DNA of 64,000 bases from Ctenosaura bakeri (taxonomy: Eukaryota > Chordata > Lepidosauria > Squamata > Iguanidae): contig CAOLHI010000933.1 in the NCBI GenBank assembly GCA_948474755.1, positions 1-64,000 of the forward strand, in the 5' to 3' direction. The notes beneath the pieces are model-generated. The model did not search any database and was not told the DNA's origin. It saw nothing but the letters and a program-made list of their open reading frames with translations. Below, piece after piece: positions 9,793-24,939 of the stretch. The first letter of the stretch is position 1, and each line of letters begins with the position of its first letter. A program made the position numbers and the translations under genes.

Positions 9793-9918
9793 TTTATTTA
9801 TTGTTGATTATGTATTATATGTATATTGGCTGGATTATTCTTTCTCATTTTAATCTGATTTATTCCTTCATTTTGTGCAATGGCTGGCTGCTAAAATGCA
9901 ATAAACTTGAACTTGAAC
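9793..9918 (+). other. LINE 3' UTR and ACTTGA-repeat tail
   Basis: This short 3' UTR contains AATAAA at 9899-9904, directly followed by about two and a half copies of a 6-bp unit (CTTGAA). Short microsatellite tails in place of poly(A) occur in I-group LINEs. Confidence 0.7.
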
Positions 9919-9929
9919 TTCATGTTTAT
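9919..9929 (+). repeat. Target-site duplication, right copy (LINE)
   Basis: TTCATGTTTAT follows the ACTTGA-type tail. Its first TT could also belong to the tail, so the boundary is uncertain by two bases. Confidence 0.85.
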
Positions 9930-10369
9930 CTCCTGACGCCTGCAATAGGTACTGACCTGCATGTATAAACAAACCATCATAGATCTCACTACAAATGACT
10001 TTCAGTCCGCTTTTCAAAGAAGGAGTCCTGTTAGTCTCTTGTAGCATAAAAAAAGGGAAGTGGGGTGGGGAGGAAAAAAATGTGGTAGCACTGTCAAGAC
10101 TAACTGGCTTTTATTTCTGCATGAGCTTTCATAGAGATAAATCCACTTTTCAGTTCAGTTGTTTCGCACATACAAGTGTGACTTATGAAATGTACAATCA
10201 CTAAGATGACACAACTCATATGATAGTTACAAAGCAAGCAAATTACTATTCTACGTCTCATTGCTATTTATTTTCAATATTTATATACCACTTGTCATGT
10301 TACCTTTTCTTGGCAGCACATAAGTAAAAAAACCCACAGATGTTCCAAATTTTGTTTCTGAGTTAAGGG
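9930..10369. other. Intronic sequence without recognised feature
   Basis: No gene or nameable repeat was seen between the LINE and the next SINE. Confidence 0.45.
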
Positions 10370-10556
10370 AACTCTAAGGCAAAACCTATCATGAGGTTTT
10401 CTTGGTAAGATTTCTTCAGAGGGGGTTTTGCATTTCCCTTCCTCTGAGGCTGAGAAAGTGTGACTTATCCAAGGTCATGCACCAAGTGGGGATTTGATCC
10501 CTGGTCATCCAGAATACTAGTCCAACCTTCAAACCACTACACCATTCTGGCTCTCC
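10370..10556 (-). repeat. tRNA-derived SINE
   Basis: Read in reverse: GAGAGCCAGAATGGTGTAGTGG head, B-box-like GGGATCAAATCCCC, GACCTTGGATAAGTCACAC, CTCAGAGGAAGG and CTTACCAAGAAAACC. The order is shared with the copy at 15477 on the other strand. The 3' tail beyond the CTAAGG block is weak. Confidence 0.7.
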
Positions 10557-11069
10557 CAATATAATACATAAGTAATCCTCACAAAAGTCCCAGACCACAT
10601 CCATCTTGCAGATAGGAGGTATGAGACATAGAGGATGACCCCCCCAAGGGCCGCCTAACAAGCACAGAAAAGGCAACATTCCAACTGGAGAAGTTCCCTC
10701 TCAGCTACCTGTTCCATGGCATGCCAGGATGCTCTACTTTCCTTTGTTCTCTCTTTATCATATTCTTGCCAAGATGACTACCAAATACCAAGTAGTCATC
10801 TTTCTCCTGCTCTTTTAGATAGCTAGCTAGAAACAAATTGGAACAGAAAAAAGGAGAATAGGCTGCCATTCAGTGGTTGAACATATGCTTTGCACACTGA
10901 TTGTTCCAGATAAAAAATCCTGCCATCTCCCACTTAAACGATTAGGTAGGATTCAGAACCTTGGTCAGCAGCTGGTCAGGTTAGATCACATTAGACAAAG
11001 TGTCTGATCTTGCATATGGCATGTTCTAATGTTTCTTCAGTGCCTTGCATAACTTTCCCTAACACTCCA
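10557..11069. other. Intronic sequence without recognised feature
   Basis: No gene was found. A CATTCAGTGGTTGAACATATG-like segment near 10868 may be the remnant of another SINE head, but it is too weak to call. Confidence 0.4.
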
Positions 11070-12328
11070 TTTGACTTTTCCACATGCTGTTGTGTTACAA
11101 CTTGGAATGGAAATGGATAAAGCTGGCACTGTTACCACTTGATTTACACAAGACATTCAACACTACAAAGGTGCAAAATAGTTTAGTTTAAGTATGGAGG
11201 TTAAATAAATAACTACAAACTTTCACTTGTTGGTTGCATAGGTATTCACCCCTTCTCTGTAATATGTCTAAAAAAAAATACTGATGCAACTCACTACCTC
11301 CAAAAGTCATAGTGGTAGCTGAATGTAGATCTGTGTGCAGTTCTCATGCCACACAGTATCAGATTCAATATGCCTGTTTCTGGAAGGCCCCTGAGTTCCT
11401 TGGAGAGCATATCTGAACAAACAGCATCATGAAGTGTAAGCAGTTATCAAAACAACAAGTTTGGGATAAAGTTGAGCAGAAGTGCCAGTCAGGGGTAGGT
11501 TATAAAAGATATATCTCAGGCTAGGAACAATCCCTGCAGTACTGTTAAATCCATTATTACAAAATGTACTGAACATGATTCAACCATAACTTTGCTTAGA
11601 GAAGGTCACCTGCTCAAATGCAGTCACTGGGTAAGGAGTTTATTAGTCAGAGAAATAACCAAGAGGCTAACTGCAACTCTGAAGCTGTTGAAGAGATCAG
11701 CAATTGAGATGGGAGAAACTGCCCATGAGACAACTATTACCCTGCTGGGCTTTATGGAATAGTGGTGAGAAGAAATCCACTGCTGTAACAAGCCCCTATC
11801 AAAGCCAATCTGGAGTCTGCCAAAAGGCATGGCAAACCAAAGCATGGGCCACAGCAAACCACAGCACAATAGCACGTGTATTTAGCATGTGTACAGTGGT
11901 GGCACCATTATGTTTTGGAGCTGCCTTTCCTTGGAAGTGACCAGGAAACTGGTCAGGATTAATGGCAAGATAAATGGAACCAAATACAGGTAATGTAAGA
12001 TGCAATTTCCCTGGAACTGGGAAATACTTCACTTTCCAGCAGAACGACTCTAAATACACAGCCTAAATAACCCTAGAATGGGTTAAAAACAACTTCCCCA
12101 TATAACCTGGCAAAGCAGGAGCAGTTTGTGAAGAATGAGCAAAAACTGCAAGATCCGATACACAATCCTGACAGAGACTTATCCAGCAACACTCACAGTT
12201 GTAATTGTTGACAAATGTTCTTCTGTCAAGCACTTGGGAGGGCAGGTTGAATACTTATACAATCAGTAAGTTTGTTTGTGTTTATTTAGCTTTTGTGCCA
12301 CAACAAAACAAAATGTGGAAAAGTTGGG
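11070..12328 (+). mobile_element. Decayed Tc1-like DNA transposon
   Basis: The inverted ends are TTGACTTTTCCACATGCTGTTGTG (11070 on, split here as TTGACTTTTCCACATG and CTGTTGTG) and the complementary CACAACAAAACAAAATGTGG near 12298-12317. Traces of a plus-strand Tc1 transposase remain in broken frames. They include codons for GG-TIMFW-like residues at about 11898-11920 and QNDSKYTA near 12041-12062, which corresponds to the DNDPKHTA signature of Tc1 transposases. Numerous stops and indels make it inactive. The transposase would be about 340 residues if intact. Confidence 0.65.
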
Positions 12329-13657
12329 AGAGAGAGTTGATACTAATGTAAGACACTGAATCAGAAATTGTTATTAGCACCAATTGCAGAAGTGAACAGC
12401 ACTTCGTTGGAGCTGGAAGAGGTTCTGTTGTCGTAATTGTGAACAATGGAAAAAGTTACTTCTCCCCATTCTGAGGAAGGCCAACCTCCAATTCCCAGCT
12501 ACTGATTTTTTATTTTTTTTAAGTGTCTCTTGAGTGTTTGGTAATCCTGGTGAGGAATATTCTGGACTTCTAAGAATCTCTCCAGTTCAGAATTTACAGA
12601 ATGCCAAATTTTCACTTTTTTGGTTCAGACAGCGCTTTTGTGTGTGTGCAAAATCTCCATGTGTGAATTTTGTGCAGAATAAGCCTGAATTACAAGTAGT
12701 CTTCAAAAGCTATGCAGCTTTTACAGACTTTCTTGAAGAGGGAAGATAATTGCTAAACCTACTTGCTGCTTCCTCCAAGAATGAAATTAGTGACGAATTA
12801 TATCCCTAAACAAAATCTGACACTAAATGAAACTATGAACTTAATGTAATTTGCAGTTTGGCCTTTAGTCACTTCCAGAGCTTCTTTCAAAGTGAGCAGC
12901 AAAACCAGGAGTGTTTGACTATGTAGCAGAAGTTGTTTTGGAATAATCAGGGAAATAAAATAAAATGTAAAATAAACAGTACAGTAGCATTATGAAAAGA
13001 ACATAAATAGTCATGATACTTCTTTCTACCATAGAAGGTCTCAAGCATTCCATAATAGTAAATCTAAAGAAGATCCACAGATACAGAAATATCATCTTTG
13101 AAGCAGAAAAAGGAACAATTGCTGTCTTGAATTTTTTTTAAAAAAGATCAGTGTAACCCATAAACCAAGAGCACTCTTTCTTAAACTTATTCTGAAATTG
13201 TGTATTTCTAGAAAAGAAATATGTGTCAAAATATAAATCATAAGGAAAATGATTAGCATTTATAGGATAAAAAGCAAGCTTGCTTTTATCCTACAAATGC
13301 TTATCATTTGCCTGATCATTTTGTATCCGTCTTTCATCCAGCCACAAGGAAATAAGCCTATTTTTAACATGCAGAAATGTGCTGACAGAATGGGCAGCAA
13401 AAGTTTGTCTTTGAAACAACCATTCATCCAATTTGCTAGCAAAAGAGAGCAATCCTTATCAGAGGAATGCAAAGGCTGCATTCCATTTTCAGGCCTGTGA
13501 AGGACACAGGATGAAATAAAAAGCAAAAGAATGACATGATGGCTTTAGTTCATCACTTTACCTTTAATAGTGTTGGTAGCCAAAACACAAAGCTCAAGAG
13601 TTCAGATACAGATAAAACTAAGATAACTCTGCCAAACCACGAAGATTCTTTAAAAAG
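12329..13657. other. Intronic sequence; contains a 61-bp palindrome
   Basis: There is no gene or recognised transposon. The one notable structure is the near-perfect palindrome at 13248-13308, listed separately. Confidence 0.45.
13248..13308. repeat. 61-bp near-perfect palindrome
   Basis: The left arm AATGATTAGCATTTATAGG and the right arm ending CCTACAAATGCTTATCATT are reverse complements with only a few mismatches. The centre is AAGCAAGCTTGCTT. It could form a hairpin or cruciform with almost no loop. Confidence 0.75.
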
Positions 13658-14022
13658 TACATTGGCCCCTCCACTTTGGCAAGAATTTGGTGTGCAGACC
13701 CCTTGTGGAAGTGGAAAAAGCATGAATAATTCCCCTCGTGATCTCCTTTCCATACCCTTATGAGGCTCCCTCCTCCCACTGCTTTGCCTTTTGCTTCAAT
13801 ATGTATTATCTGCACCCAGGCAAAAGGCAAGGGAATGGGAGGGGGCCACCGCACACAGAGAAGGAGGCTGTGCATATGCCTTTCTGCCTATCATCTGGTT
13901 GTGCCTCCCTTCCTTCCCTGCACTTGGGCAAAAAGCAAGAGAATGGGAGGAAGGCATGCACATGCTTTGTAAATAATCGAATTTGAGAAGGTCAAACTAG
14001 TGAATCTGGAGGAAGGACTGTA
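13658..14022 (+). mobile_element. Tigger-like MITE, G-rich centre (copy 1)
   Basis: The left end is TACATTGGCCCCTCCACTTT and the right end is TGGAGGAAGGACTGTA. Next to the ends are the shared blocks GTGCAGACCCC...GGAAAAAGC and AATAATCGAATTTGAGAAGG. The middle contains variable repeats of CCCAGGCAAAAGGCAAGGGA type. It is related to the copies at 21230, 40288, 44019 and 48034. The TA...CAGT termini suggest TcMar-Tigger mobilisation. Confidence 0.6.
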
Positions 14023-15154
14023 TATTGCATGGGCAGGCAATGCTTTATGTAATTCTGGATTTGCCAAAGTGATTCAAATAAGCAGAAAGTGATGTGCTGA
14101 ACATTTTGTTCTATCACATTCTAATAGTTTTAACACTCCTAGCATGCAAGAAACAGATTTTTGTAACTTTTAGAAGTGTAATTTGTGGGTTTTAGATATC
14201 TGCAATTTGCAGTTTTGACTGTTTTCCCCCATTGACTCTTGCTCTTCTGCAATCTTATGGAGAAGGGCAGTGTTTAAACTGATGATAACGATAATAGTAA
14301 TAGGAGGAAGCGGAGAAAATATGAGGAGGAAATAAGAGCACTGTGGAGTTTACATTGCACTTAATCACTATAATCTTGGTTTATCACCACATCTAGTATC
14401 ATTCCTTTCATTCACGATTGCTTGCTCAGAGAGGTACCAAAAAATCATGAGAGGTATATGACATCCTTGAGGCTGAGTTACATTAAAAATTGAACTAGTA
14501 ACAGCTGTTAGAGGCAACATGGTAAAGCTAGTGCATATATTCATATGTGGTGGCACTGTCTACTAATTTGGAAGGTCTAGTCACGTATTTTTATAGATGA
14601 AGGGGAGAGTATAAATCAAGCCATAAAACATGGGATTGAATTTACACTTAATTTTTAAGGGAGAGACCAATGCCTAATACATACGAAAAGATAATTTTTT
14701 TCTGTCTGGCAGTGCAATTAGACATAGTATCATCTTGGAATAAGTCTCAGAAACTTCCTCCGGTTGCATGGAAAAGTAGGCTCTGGATTTTAGTGCCGAT
14801 ACAGAAATTAATTTATCAGACAAAATCAACATGCAATATCCAAAACTGTAATTTTTTAAAAAGTATGTGCCAGTCATTTATTAATAAGTCTTCAAACTAA
14901 AATCAAACTAAATATTTCTCACCACAGGTCTCGTGGTCTATTGTAGAATGATTTATTAGGATTACTTGTTTATTGGTTCATTGGATTTATTCCTAAACCA
15001 GAATTTTTCTCCAGCCTTTTGAAAGCTCTGCTTGGTCTTTAAGCTTATTGCCTGCTATGTTACTGTTAGTTGTAATATTTTTCCTTGTTTCTCTATAGTC
15101 TAATTTTATTTTATTATAGTCATTTTTTTTTATTTAGAAAACATGTCTCTATAT
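14023..15154. other. Intronic sequence without recognised feature
   Basis: AT-rich, with no coding frame or repeat I can identify. Confidence 0.45.
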
Positions 15155-15270
15155 AGTGTTCCCTCCATTTACTCAGGGGGTCTGTTCTGGGAACCCACAT
15201 GTAAAACAAAAAATGTGGATGTTCACATTCATGGGTGGTAATGGGATGTGAGGCCTCGCACAACTAAATG
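15155..15270 (+). repeat. Tigger-type MITE fragment
   Basis: The stretch AGTGTTCCCTCCATTTACTC, then GGGGGTCTGTTCTGGGAACC, is typical of Tigger-like non-autonomous elements. The far end was not located. Confidence 0.35.
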
Positions 15271-15476
15271 GCTCCTATTATATTGGAACAGACATATACA
15301 CTTCACTTATATACAAAAAACAAAGTGAATTCATCTGCATTTAAAAGTTACAATGATTTTAAGGGAAGCCCCAAGATATTTCAAAAACCACAAACAGATA
15401 TTTTAAAAGGAAGATTCCATGTGTTCTCAAGATTTGACTCAAAGCTACTGTGAATTTGAGACCCTGTCTGCTTGAG

Positions 15477-15697
15477 GGCTTACAGTGTTGGATTAGGACT
15501 CTGGGGGACAGGTTTAAAATTTCTGCTCAACCATGGAAATCCACTAGGTGATCTTGGGTGAGTCACACTCTCTCAGTCTCAGAGGAAGGCAAAGGCAAAT
15601 CTCCTCTGAAAAAAACTTGCCAGGAAAAGCCCATCATAGTTTTGTCTTAGAGTCATCAGAAGTTGGAAATGACTTGGAGGCACAAGAACAAAATGGT
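15477..15697 (+). repeat. tRNA-derived SINE, nearly full length
   Basis: In order: tRNA-like head (GTTGGATTAGGACTCTGG, B-box-like GGTTTAAAATTTC), CCACTAGGTGATCTTGGG, CACACTCTCTCAG, CCTCTGAAAAAAACTTGCCAG, and the tail GTCATCAGAAGTTGGAAATG, ACTTGGAGGCACAAGAACAA. The tail matches 46700-46728. It is mutated in both Pol III boxes. Confidence 0.75.
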
Positions 15698-15967
15698 GAA
15701 TTTGGGGCCGTACTGTGACACGAAGGGATCTGAAGAAAGCTGAAATACTTTATATAAACACAGTGAGAAGCGTGCACTTTATGTATCTATAGATTCTATC
15801 TAATGTGAAGTTTAGACAAGCTAGTTCCTGTTCTTCAGTACCTAAGATTCTTACAAGTTAAACCTCTGAAGGGTTTTGAGAGATCATATGGAACTCTTTC
15901 TCCCTCTCTCATAATGAGAAAACTCAGGGTTATCCAGCAAAACTGTATGGTGGGAGATTCCGTAGAT

Positions 15968-16196
15968 AGGACATACAGTTGACCCTCAGTATCTGCAGCT
16001 TGAAAATATCTCCCCCTCCCCCCCAAAAAAAAATTCCAGAAAGCAAATTTGATTTTTGGCTTTTTTATATTAGGGACACTGTTCACTACACCACACTACA
16101 TAATGGGATTTAAACATCCATGAATGTTGGTATCCATGGAGGGGGTCTTTGGAACCAAACTCTTGCATATACCAAGGGCCCACTGTCTTCCTTTTA
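15968..16196 (+). mobile_element. Tigger-like MITE (second family)
   Basis: The left end is TACAGTTGACCCTCAGTATC and the right end is ATATACCAAGGGCCCACTGT. They are inverted relative to each other and begin CAGT next to TA, as in TcMar-Tigger elements. GGTATCCATGGAGGGGGTCT sits near the right end. No transposase frame. Confidence 0.6.
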
Positions 16197-19662
<3,466 letters not shown>

Positions 19663-19869
19663 TTATGTAAAAGGAAGATAGCAGCTTCCTTATCTTGAAG
19701 GCAGCACATCCCTATAACATATTTTTCATAAATGGAAAAGTGATATTCTTTATCAGTAAATTATCCCAATAAGCTCTTACAGAGGCTGTCAGATGTCCTT
19801 ATGATTACACAAAAAAATGGGTTTATATAATGGATTCCCCTCTTGAAGATGTAATTTTAAGTTTTATTG

Positions 19870-19930
19870 GAAGGAAAAAAGAAGGAAGGAAGGAAAGGAG
19901 GAAGGACAGACAGAAAGAAGGAAGGAAGGT
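19870..19930 (+). repeat. (GAAG/GGAA)n purine-rich repeat
   Basis: Imperfect run of GGAAGGAA/GAAAGAAG units. Confidence 0.8.
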
Positions 19931-19965
19931 ACACAAGCAAGCAGGCAAGAGAGCAGTAATTTAAG

Positions 19966-20097
19966 GCTATAAAACAGCCTTCCTCAATCCAGCAACCATA
20001 AGATGTTATACTGCAACTCTCACCACCCCCAGATAGCTGGGACATGGTCATAATTACCATATCTGGCAGCTGGCTACTTGGGAGAGGCTTCTATAAA
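19966..20097. repeat. Palindromic MITE fragment (TGCAACTCTCA family)
   Basis: The block around CTGCAACTCTCACCACCCCC, followed by an inverted second half, resembles the common reptile MITE with ACTACAACTCCCATCA cores (better copy at 42718-42850). It is heavily decayed. Confidence 0.3.
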
Positions 20098-20586
20098 ACA
20101 TCTAGAGTGCTACTTCTATATCTAGAAAAATAGCTATACTATGACTATTGTCCCTCAAACCTTATCTTGTAATAGCTTATACCATTCATGGAGAAACAAG
20201 ATTCTTTGTTTATAAGCTAAAATATCAGAATATACTTCTTCAATATATCCTTTGATAGTGATGATCATGTGATTGGGGAATGTGGATGAAGTCTACTACC
20301 TACTGTGCCTTTCCATCTCTGATCAGACAATTAGTCATCAAAGATGACAGTGCAACAGTTCTTTGGCAAAGCATATAGGGTCTTAATGATGCAGCTGAAT
20401 ACCAGCACAGACATTCTAGTTTTTTGGTCAGGATAGCAAATCAGATGTTCCCACCTTTAAATAGAACAGGGTTGGGAAACCTGTGGTGCTTAGCAATTCC
20501 ATTCATGAGATGTGATAAAAGTAGTTCATCAACATCTGGAGGGCAAAACTTTGGAATTCTATAATCCTCTCTTAGGATTTATGGAC

Positions 20587-21191
20587 TAGAATAATAGAAT
20601 CATAGAGTTGGAAGAGACCACAGGGGCCACCCAGTCCAACCCCTTGCTATGCAGGAACACACATCAAAGCATTCCCAACAAATGGCCATCCACCCTCTGC
20701 TTAAAAACCTCCAAAGAAGAAGACTCCACCACACTCCAAGGCAGCATATTCCACTGCTGGACAGCTCCGACCATCAGGAAATTCTTTCTGAAGTTCAGGT
20801 GGAATCTCCTTTCCTGCAGCTTGAATCCATTGTTCCTTGTCCCAGTCTCTGAAGCAGCGGAAAACAAACCCGCTCCCTCCTCGATATGACATCCCTTCAA
20901 ATATTTAAACATGGCTATCATGTCCCCTCTTAACCTTCTCTTCTGCAGACTAAACATACCCAGCTCCCTAAGCCACTCCTCATAGGGTATGGCTTCCAGA
21001 CCCTTCACCATTTTGGTCACCATCCTCTGGACATGCTCCAGCTTGTCGATATCCTCCTTGAACTGAGGTGCCCAGAACTGGATACAGTATTCCAAATGAG
21101 GTCTAACCAATGCAGAATAGAGCGATATCATTACCTCCCTCAATCTAGACACCATACTCCTATTGATGCAACAAAGAATCGCTAATTCCAA
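20587..21191 (-). mobile_element. CR1 LINE, 3' end with 175-codon ORF2 tail
   Basis: This 5'-truncated CR1 has a minus-strand frame (21191-20664, 175 residues) still open. It contains the conserved CR1 ORF2 tail motifs RSMVSRLREVMISLYSALVR, HLEYCIQFWAP, HVQRMVTKMVKGLE, EEWLRELGMFSLQKRRLRGD and SLEVFKQRVDGHLLG. The 3' end carries the CR1-type ATTCTATTATTCTA/ATGATTCTATT repeat at 20587-20604. It lacks the endonuclease and RT domains, so it cannot move on its own. The open frame suggests a fairly young copy. Confidence 0.9.
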
Positions 21192-21229
21192 CTTGCTTTT
21201 ACACAGGTATTTCCTTGGATATGTTTATT

Positions 21230-21609
21230 TACAATCATCCCTCCACATTTGTTAGAGTTGGGGCACAGGGCCCCCGTAAAAGTGAAAAAAATATGAATAA
21301 CTCTAGGCCCTCTCAAACCATATTTAACACGCAAAAAAGTATCATCACCATATTTAACCCATTGTGGATTCCTCTGAGGCATCAGGAGTCCTTCACAAGT
21401 CAGAAGTGGGTGGCTGGTGAAGCTTACTCCACTAGCGCCCCACACCATTTTTAATAGGGACTTACAAGCCTTTTTGCAGTTTCTCAGTCTCATGAGGCTT
21501 GCAGTCCCTATTAAAAATGGCATAGGGAGGGAGCAGCGGTAACAACAAATAATCTGTGAATAATCAAATCCACAAAAGTGAAACCCACAAATGTGGAGAG
21601 TTGACTGTA
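21230..21609 (+). mobile_element. Tigger-like MITE (copy 2)
   Basis: The left end is TACAATCATCCCTCCACATT and the right end is AATGTGGAGAGTTGACTGTA. Internal shared blocks include GGGGCACAGGGCCCCCGTAA and GTGAATAATCAAATCCACAA. A pair of inverted segments around 21440-21530 (CCATTTTTAATAGGGACTTA versus CAGTCCCTATTAAAAATGG) makes an internal hairpin. It abuts the 5'-truncated end of the CR1 copy. Confidence 0.65.
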
Positions 21610-24600
21610 CTTGGAGTTGTCTCTCCCATTCCCAACCCCTATTTTGTTCAGTGAGATAATTTGAACACATAATCACTACATTTAAAAAAAAAAAAGTCCA
21701 GAAGAACATTCAATTCAGTATCTTTAGAATTTATACTGCTTATACAAGGAACATGGGCTCAGGATTTTCAGACATCTGGGCCCAATCTACATATACAAGT
21801 ATTCTGCATTATTAGTAGAGTTTGAGGTATGAAGCTGAAGCCAAATCATATAAACATTTGCATGAAGGCTGTTTGCATGGTTTGAGCCAAAAATAATGCT
21901 CACATGATTAATGTCAATCTGAACCATGAAGACAATATTGCCAACAGCTATCTACTTGGGTAGGTGCTCATGCAATCTGTACTGCCAGCACAGTTGGTGG
22001 AAACTCTAGCATATCCATACAGCTTCCACTTGATCTAGAAAGAATCATGAGGGAGAGGTTTAGACAAGTTGGGAGGAAAGAGGAAGGACCAAATCCTTTT
22101 TAAAGGAAATACTTCTGAATTATGAGAATATTTGCGCTATATTCACTGACAGGCTGGTATTAGGAAGTCTTATCAAAACACAGAAGACTGAAAAGTTTTG
22201 CTATATGATACACTGGGGTTTTCCAATATAAGTTTCCCAATCAGTCTGGAATATGATTATTATTTGGGGAGAGAACATTCCCCGATAAGGCTAACAGCTG
22301 CTCCAGGTATTAGGTAAGAAGAAAAGAGTTAGACCCTTCTGTTCCACCATTGTGGCCACAGTCAGAATTCAGCTTAATCCAGATGTGCCACTTGAGCTGG
22401 TTGTATGCTGCAAGTGGATGTTAGCTAATGTGAAATGGAAGTGATGAGCCAAGAACTGCCTTCAGTTATTCATCTTCTCTTCTGTTTTATTTTCAAAACA
22501 AACTTGCAAAGCTGCAGAGTGGCTGAAAAGAGCCAGGGTCTATATGTTTGTCATGTACGTTGCTAAAGTCAAAAAGAAGAAACAAACCCATTTCAGGAAA
22601 AAGGGTAAGGCTAGGTGGTATAAGATTTAATTTTAAAAAAGGAAAAAGAAGAAGAACTAGAGACAAAGGATTGGAACGTTCTATTCCCCCCCCCGGCTCA
22701 ATTTTGGATCAATCTGTGTATTACTAAATTCTGTGCAAGTGGAACTTAGACAGAGAACAACAGATATTGGAGCTTACAGTGTGATTGGTTTTTATTCTTT
22801 AAATACCTCTATTACTCGTTACCAAGTTTATAAAGATTTTCCCCATTTTTGCAAATAATAAAGGGCCAAAATGAAGTAAACATATTCACATGTGCACAGA
22901 AGTGGTTTATTCAGTCTCCGGACTGGAGCTCTGCCCATAAAGTTTTGAAAGAAAAGCACAATGAATTAAGACCAGATCAGAGCCACCACACCAAAACAGT
23001 CTTGAAATTTAGCAAGGTGAGACAAAGGCACAGATGTAAAGGAAGTTTTATTGGTAATTAATGGGTGCAGCATCATATATTCCGCAGCTGGAAGGGAACT
23101 GGAACCTCTTCAAAGCGAGTGGTGGACCAGGTCATCAAGTAACATTCCACTGGCTGGCAAAGCTTCCCCAGGCTGGCACATAACATCATACCAGAGGAAG
23201 ACCAAAGCCACTAGACCAAAGTCACAAGAAAAAACTTATAGAGAAAATTGTCTAAATAAAGAAATCATTAATGCACAGAAGCAAACTTCTCCTCCCTCTA
23301 GAAGCTCCAAGAACAGATATGCCAAGTGGCTATTTCCTCCACATCTTGGATGAATAAAAGGTGGGGCAATGTACTCCCACAGGCAGGATGGTGATATAGT
23401 GATCTCATCTAATGGAATAGTCTGCCAGGGACCTAACTATACTAAATACAAACATTAACCAAATTCATACATATCTAGACTGTATGATAACTGTTCTGTG
23501 CATTGCTGATCAGTTCTCCTGATAGCCATTGCTCATCCTTATTACAAAAGGTTAGCTCATTCAGAAGTAACCTGAATCCATGATAAAGTCTCCCTGGAGC
23601 AAGAGCAAGTGAAACAGGACCTCTCAGTAAACTTCAACACAACCATTCAGCTGGGATATAATTTTCTTCTTGAAAGAACCAACAAGTAATTTTAACAATT
23701 TTCTTCTCAATGTGAGAACATCTTCACAGACTGCACAGTAAATGCTCTTTCTTTTGCAGAAACTGCTTTTTTCCTATACAAAACAACCACCTACAGATTT
23801 TTTATGTAAGTCCCACATTGCAAAGATTGTCAGTCCAGGAGTCTTCTCATCAGGGTTTCATGATGACTGAGAAACAATATTTTTTTAACTGCTTTTTGAT
23901 TATTTTCAAATATTCTTCCCATCCCTACACTCATCCTACATAATCTGTCATTCTTGTCCAAAACATTCTGCCAACTGAGACAAAGTAGAAGAGAATACAT
24001 GCTATTCCAGGTACAAAAGCTGACTGATGCGGTAGCTAAATTGTTCTTCAACTGACTATGGGTCAGTATCTACTGTAGCTGAAGAGGCCATATGATATAC
24101 AGTTTTGTCCTCCTACCATACGCTGCCACCTTCCACCATCTGCCCTTTAATGTGACTTTCATTTAATCCAATGGTGGGAGCAGCTTCACTTGCAGAGACC
24201 CAACAGACTTCCCTACCTCGCCCCTTCTCCATGGTTAATCAGACAACTGACACATCTTTGTTAAGAAATAATCCTGATCTACAATATGGACCTCTTGTGG
24301 AAGCAGATGTAATGAGACGACACATCACCAAAGGCCATCACCATCAAGAAAGCATGAATAACCTATCATTACTGCAGGAAGAGTAGACCCGAATTATTTT
24401 GCTGCCTGAGACAAAGAACCAGATGATATTTCCTCCCAGCCCACATACAAAAGCTGCTGATTAGCAATTTAATCCTCCTTCAACACAGCATTGTCTACTT
24501 CATCTCAAAACAGGATGGTAGCTTAGGGAGACTAGACAAGCTGAATGATACATCATTCTCTCTCCCAAGAGCTTGCTGCCACCTCCCGGCATCTGCTTCC

Positions 24601-24939
24601 TGACATAATTGTTTCATGACGCTTAATAGTTGATCTAGCTATATCTACAGAGAACTTACAGGAGTTCACTACCCAACCCATTCTCTGATGTACATCCCCC
24701 ACCATGGCAACCTACCTAGATTCCATCCAATAACGAGATCTGAAAATAGAGTAGAATAAATCTAAATAGTTAGAGTGCTACACAACATTGTCTGGAATGC
24801 TGTGAACTTCAAAAACAGGTCTTTAAGAACACATGTAGTTTGGCCTTAACACTGGAAGAAACTTGTTCCAGGCTGAAAATCTTTTATTTTTCAGTTTATA
24901 TATTTTTAAATCATATAATGGCACAGTTTTTGCTAATGC
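21610..24939. other. Intronic sequence without recognised feature
   Basis: No gene or nameable repeat was seen. A short A-rich tract lies at 21680-21692. Confidence 0.45.

Larger units (their letters stand above)
3480..9918 (+). mobile_element. Full-length Vingi/ingi-like non-LTR retrotransposon (LINE)
   Basis: This complete LINE of about 6.4 kb is flanked by the exact 11-bp duplication TTCATGTTTAT (3469-3479 and 9919-9929). Its order is a 1.5-kb 5' UTR, ORF1 (5008-6414), ORF2 (6415-9792), a short 3' UTR and a hexamer-type tail of ACTTGA units rather than poly(A). ORF2 carries an APE-type endonuclease and a YADD reverse transcriptase with no RNase H that I can see. It ends in a Cys/His motif, which fits the Vingi branch of the ingi/I group. 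Neither ORF is interrupted except for the TGA between them. Orientation is antisense to HCN1. Clade assignment is from memory of family motifs; an L1 assignment is unlikely given YADD and the non-poly(A) tail. Confidence 0.85.

Noticed and set aside
3480..9918. Classifying the LINE as L1 because of the L1-like 5' end
   Set aside because: RT motif is YADD rather than FADD, the endonuclease start (SWNLAGW) and C-terminal CxC...H...C differ from L1, and the tail is ACTTGA units, not poly(A).
13658..14022. CRISPR-like or satellite array in the repeated G-rich units of the MITEs
   Set aside because: The units are inverted and irregular, lie between conserved transposon-like ends, and the DNA is vertebrate.
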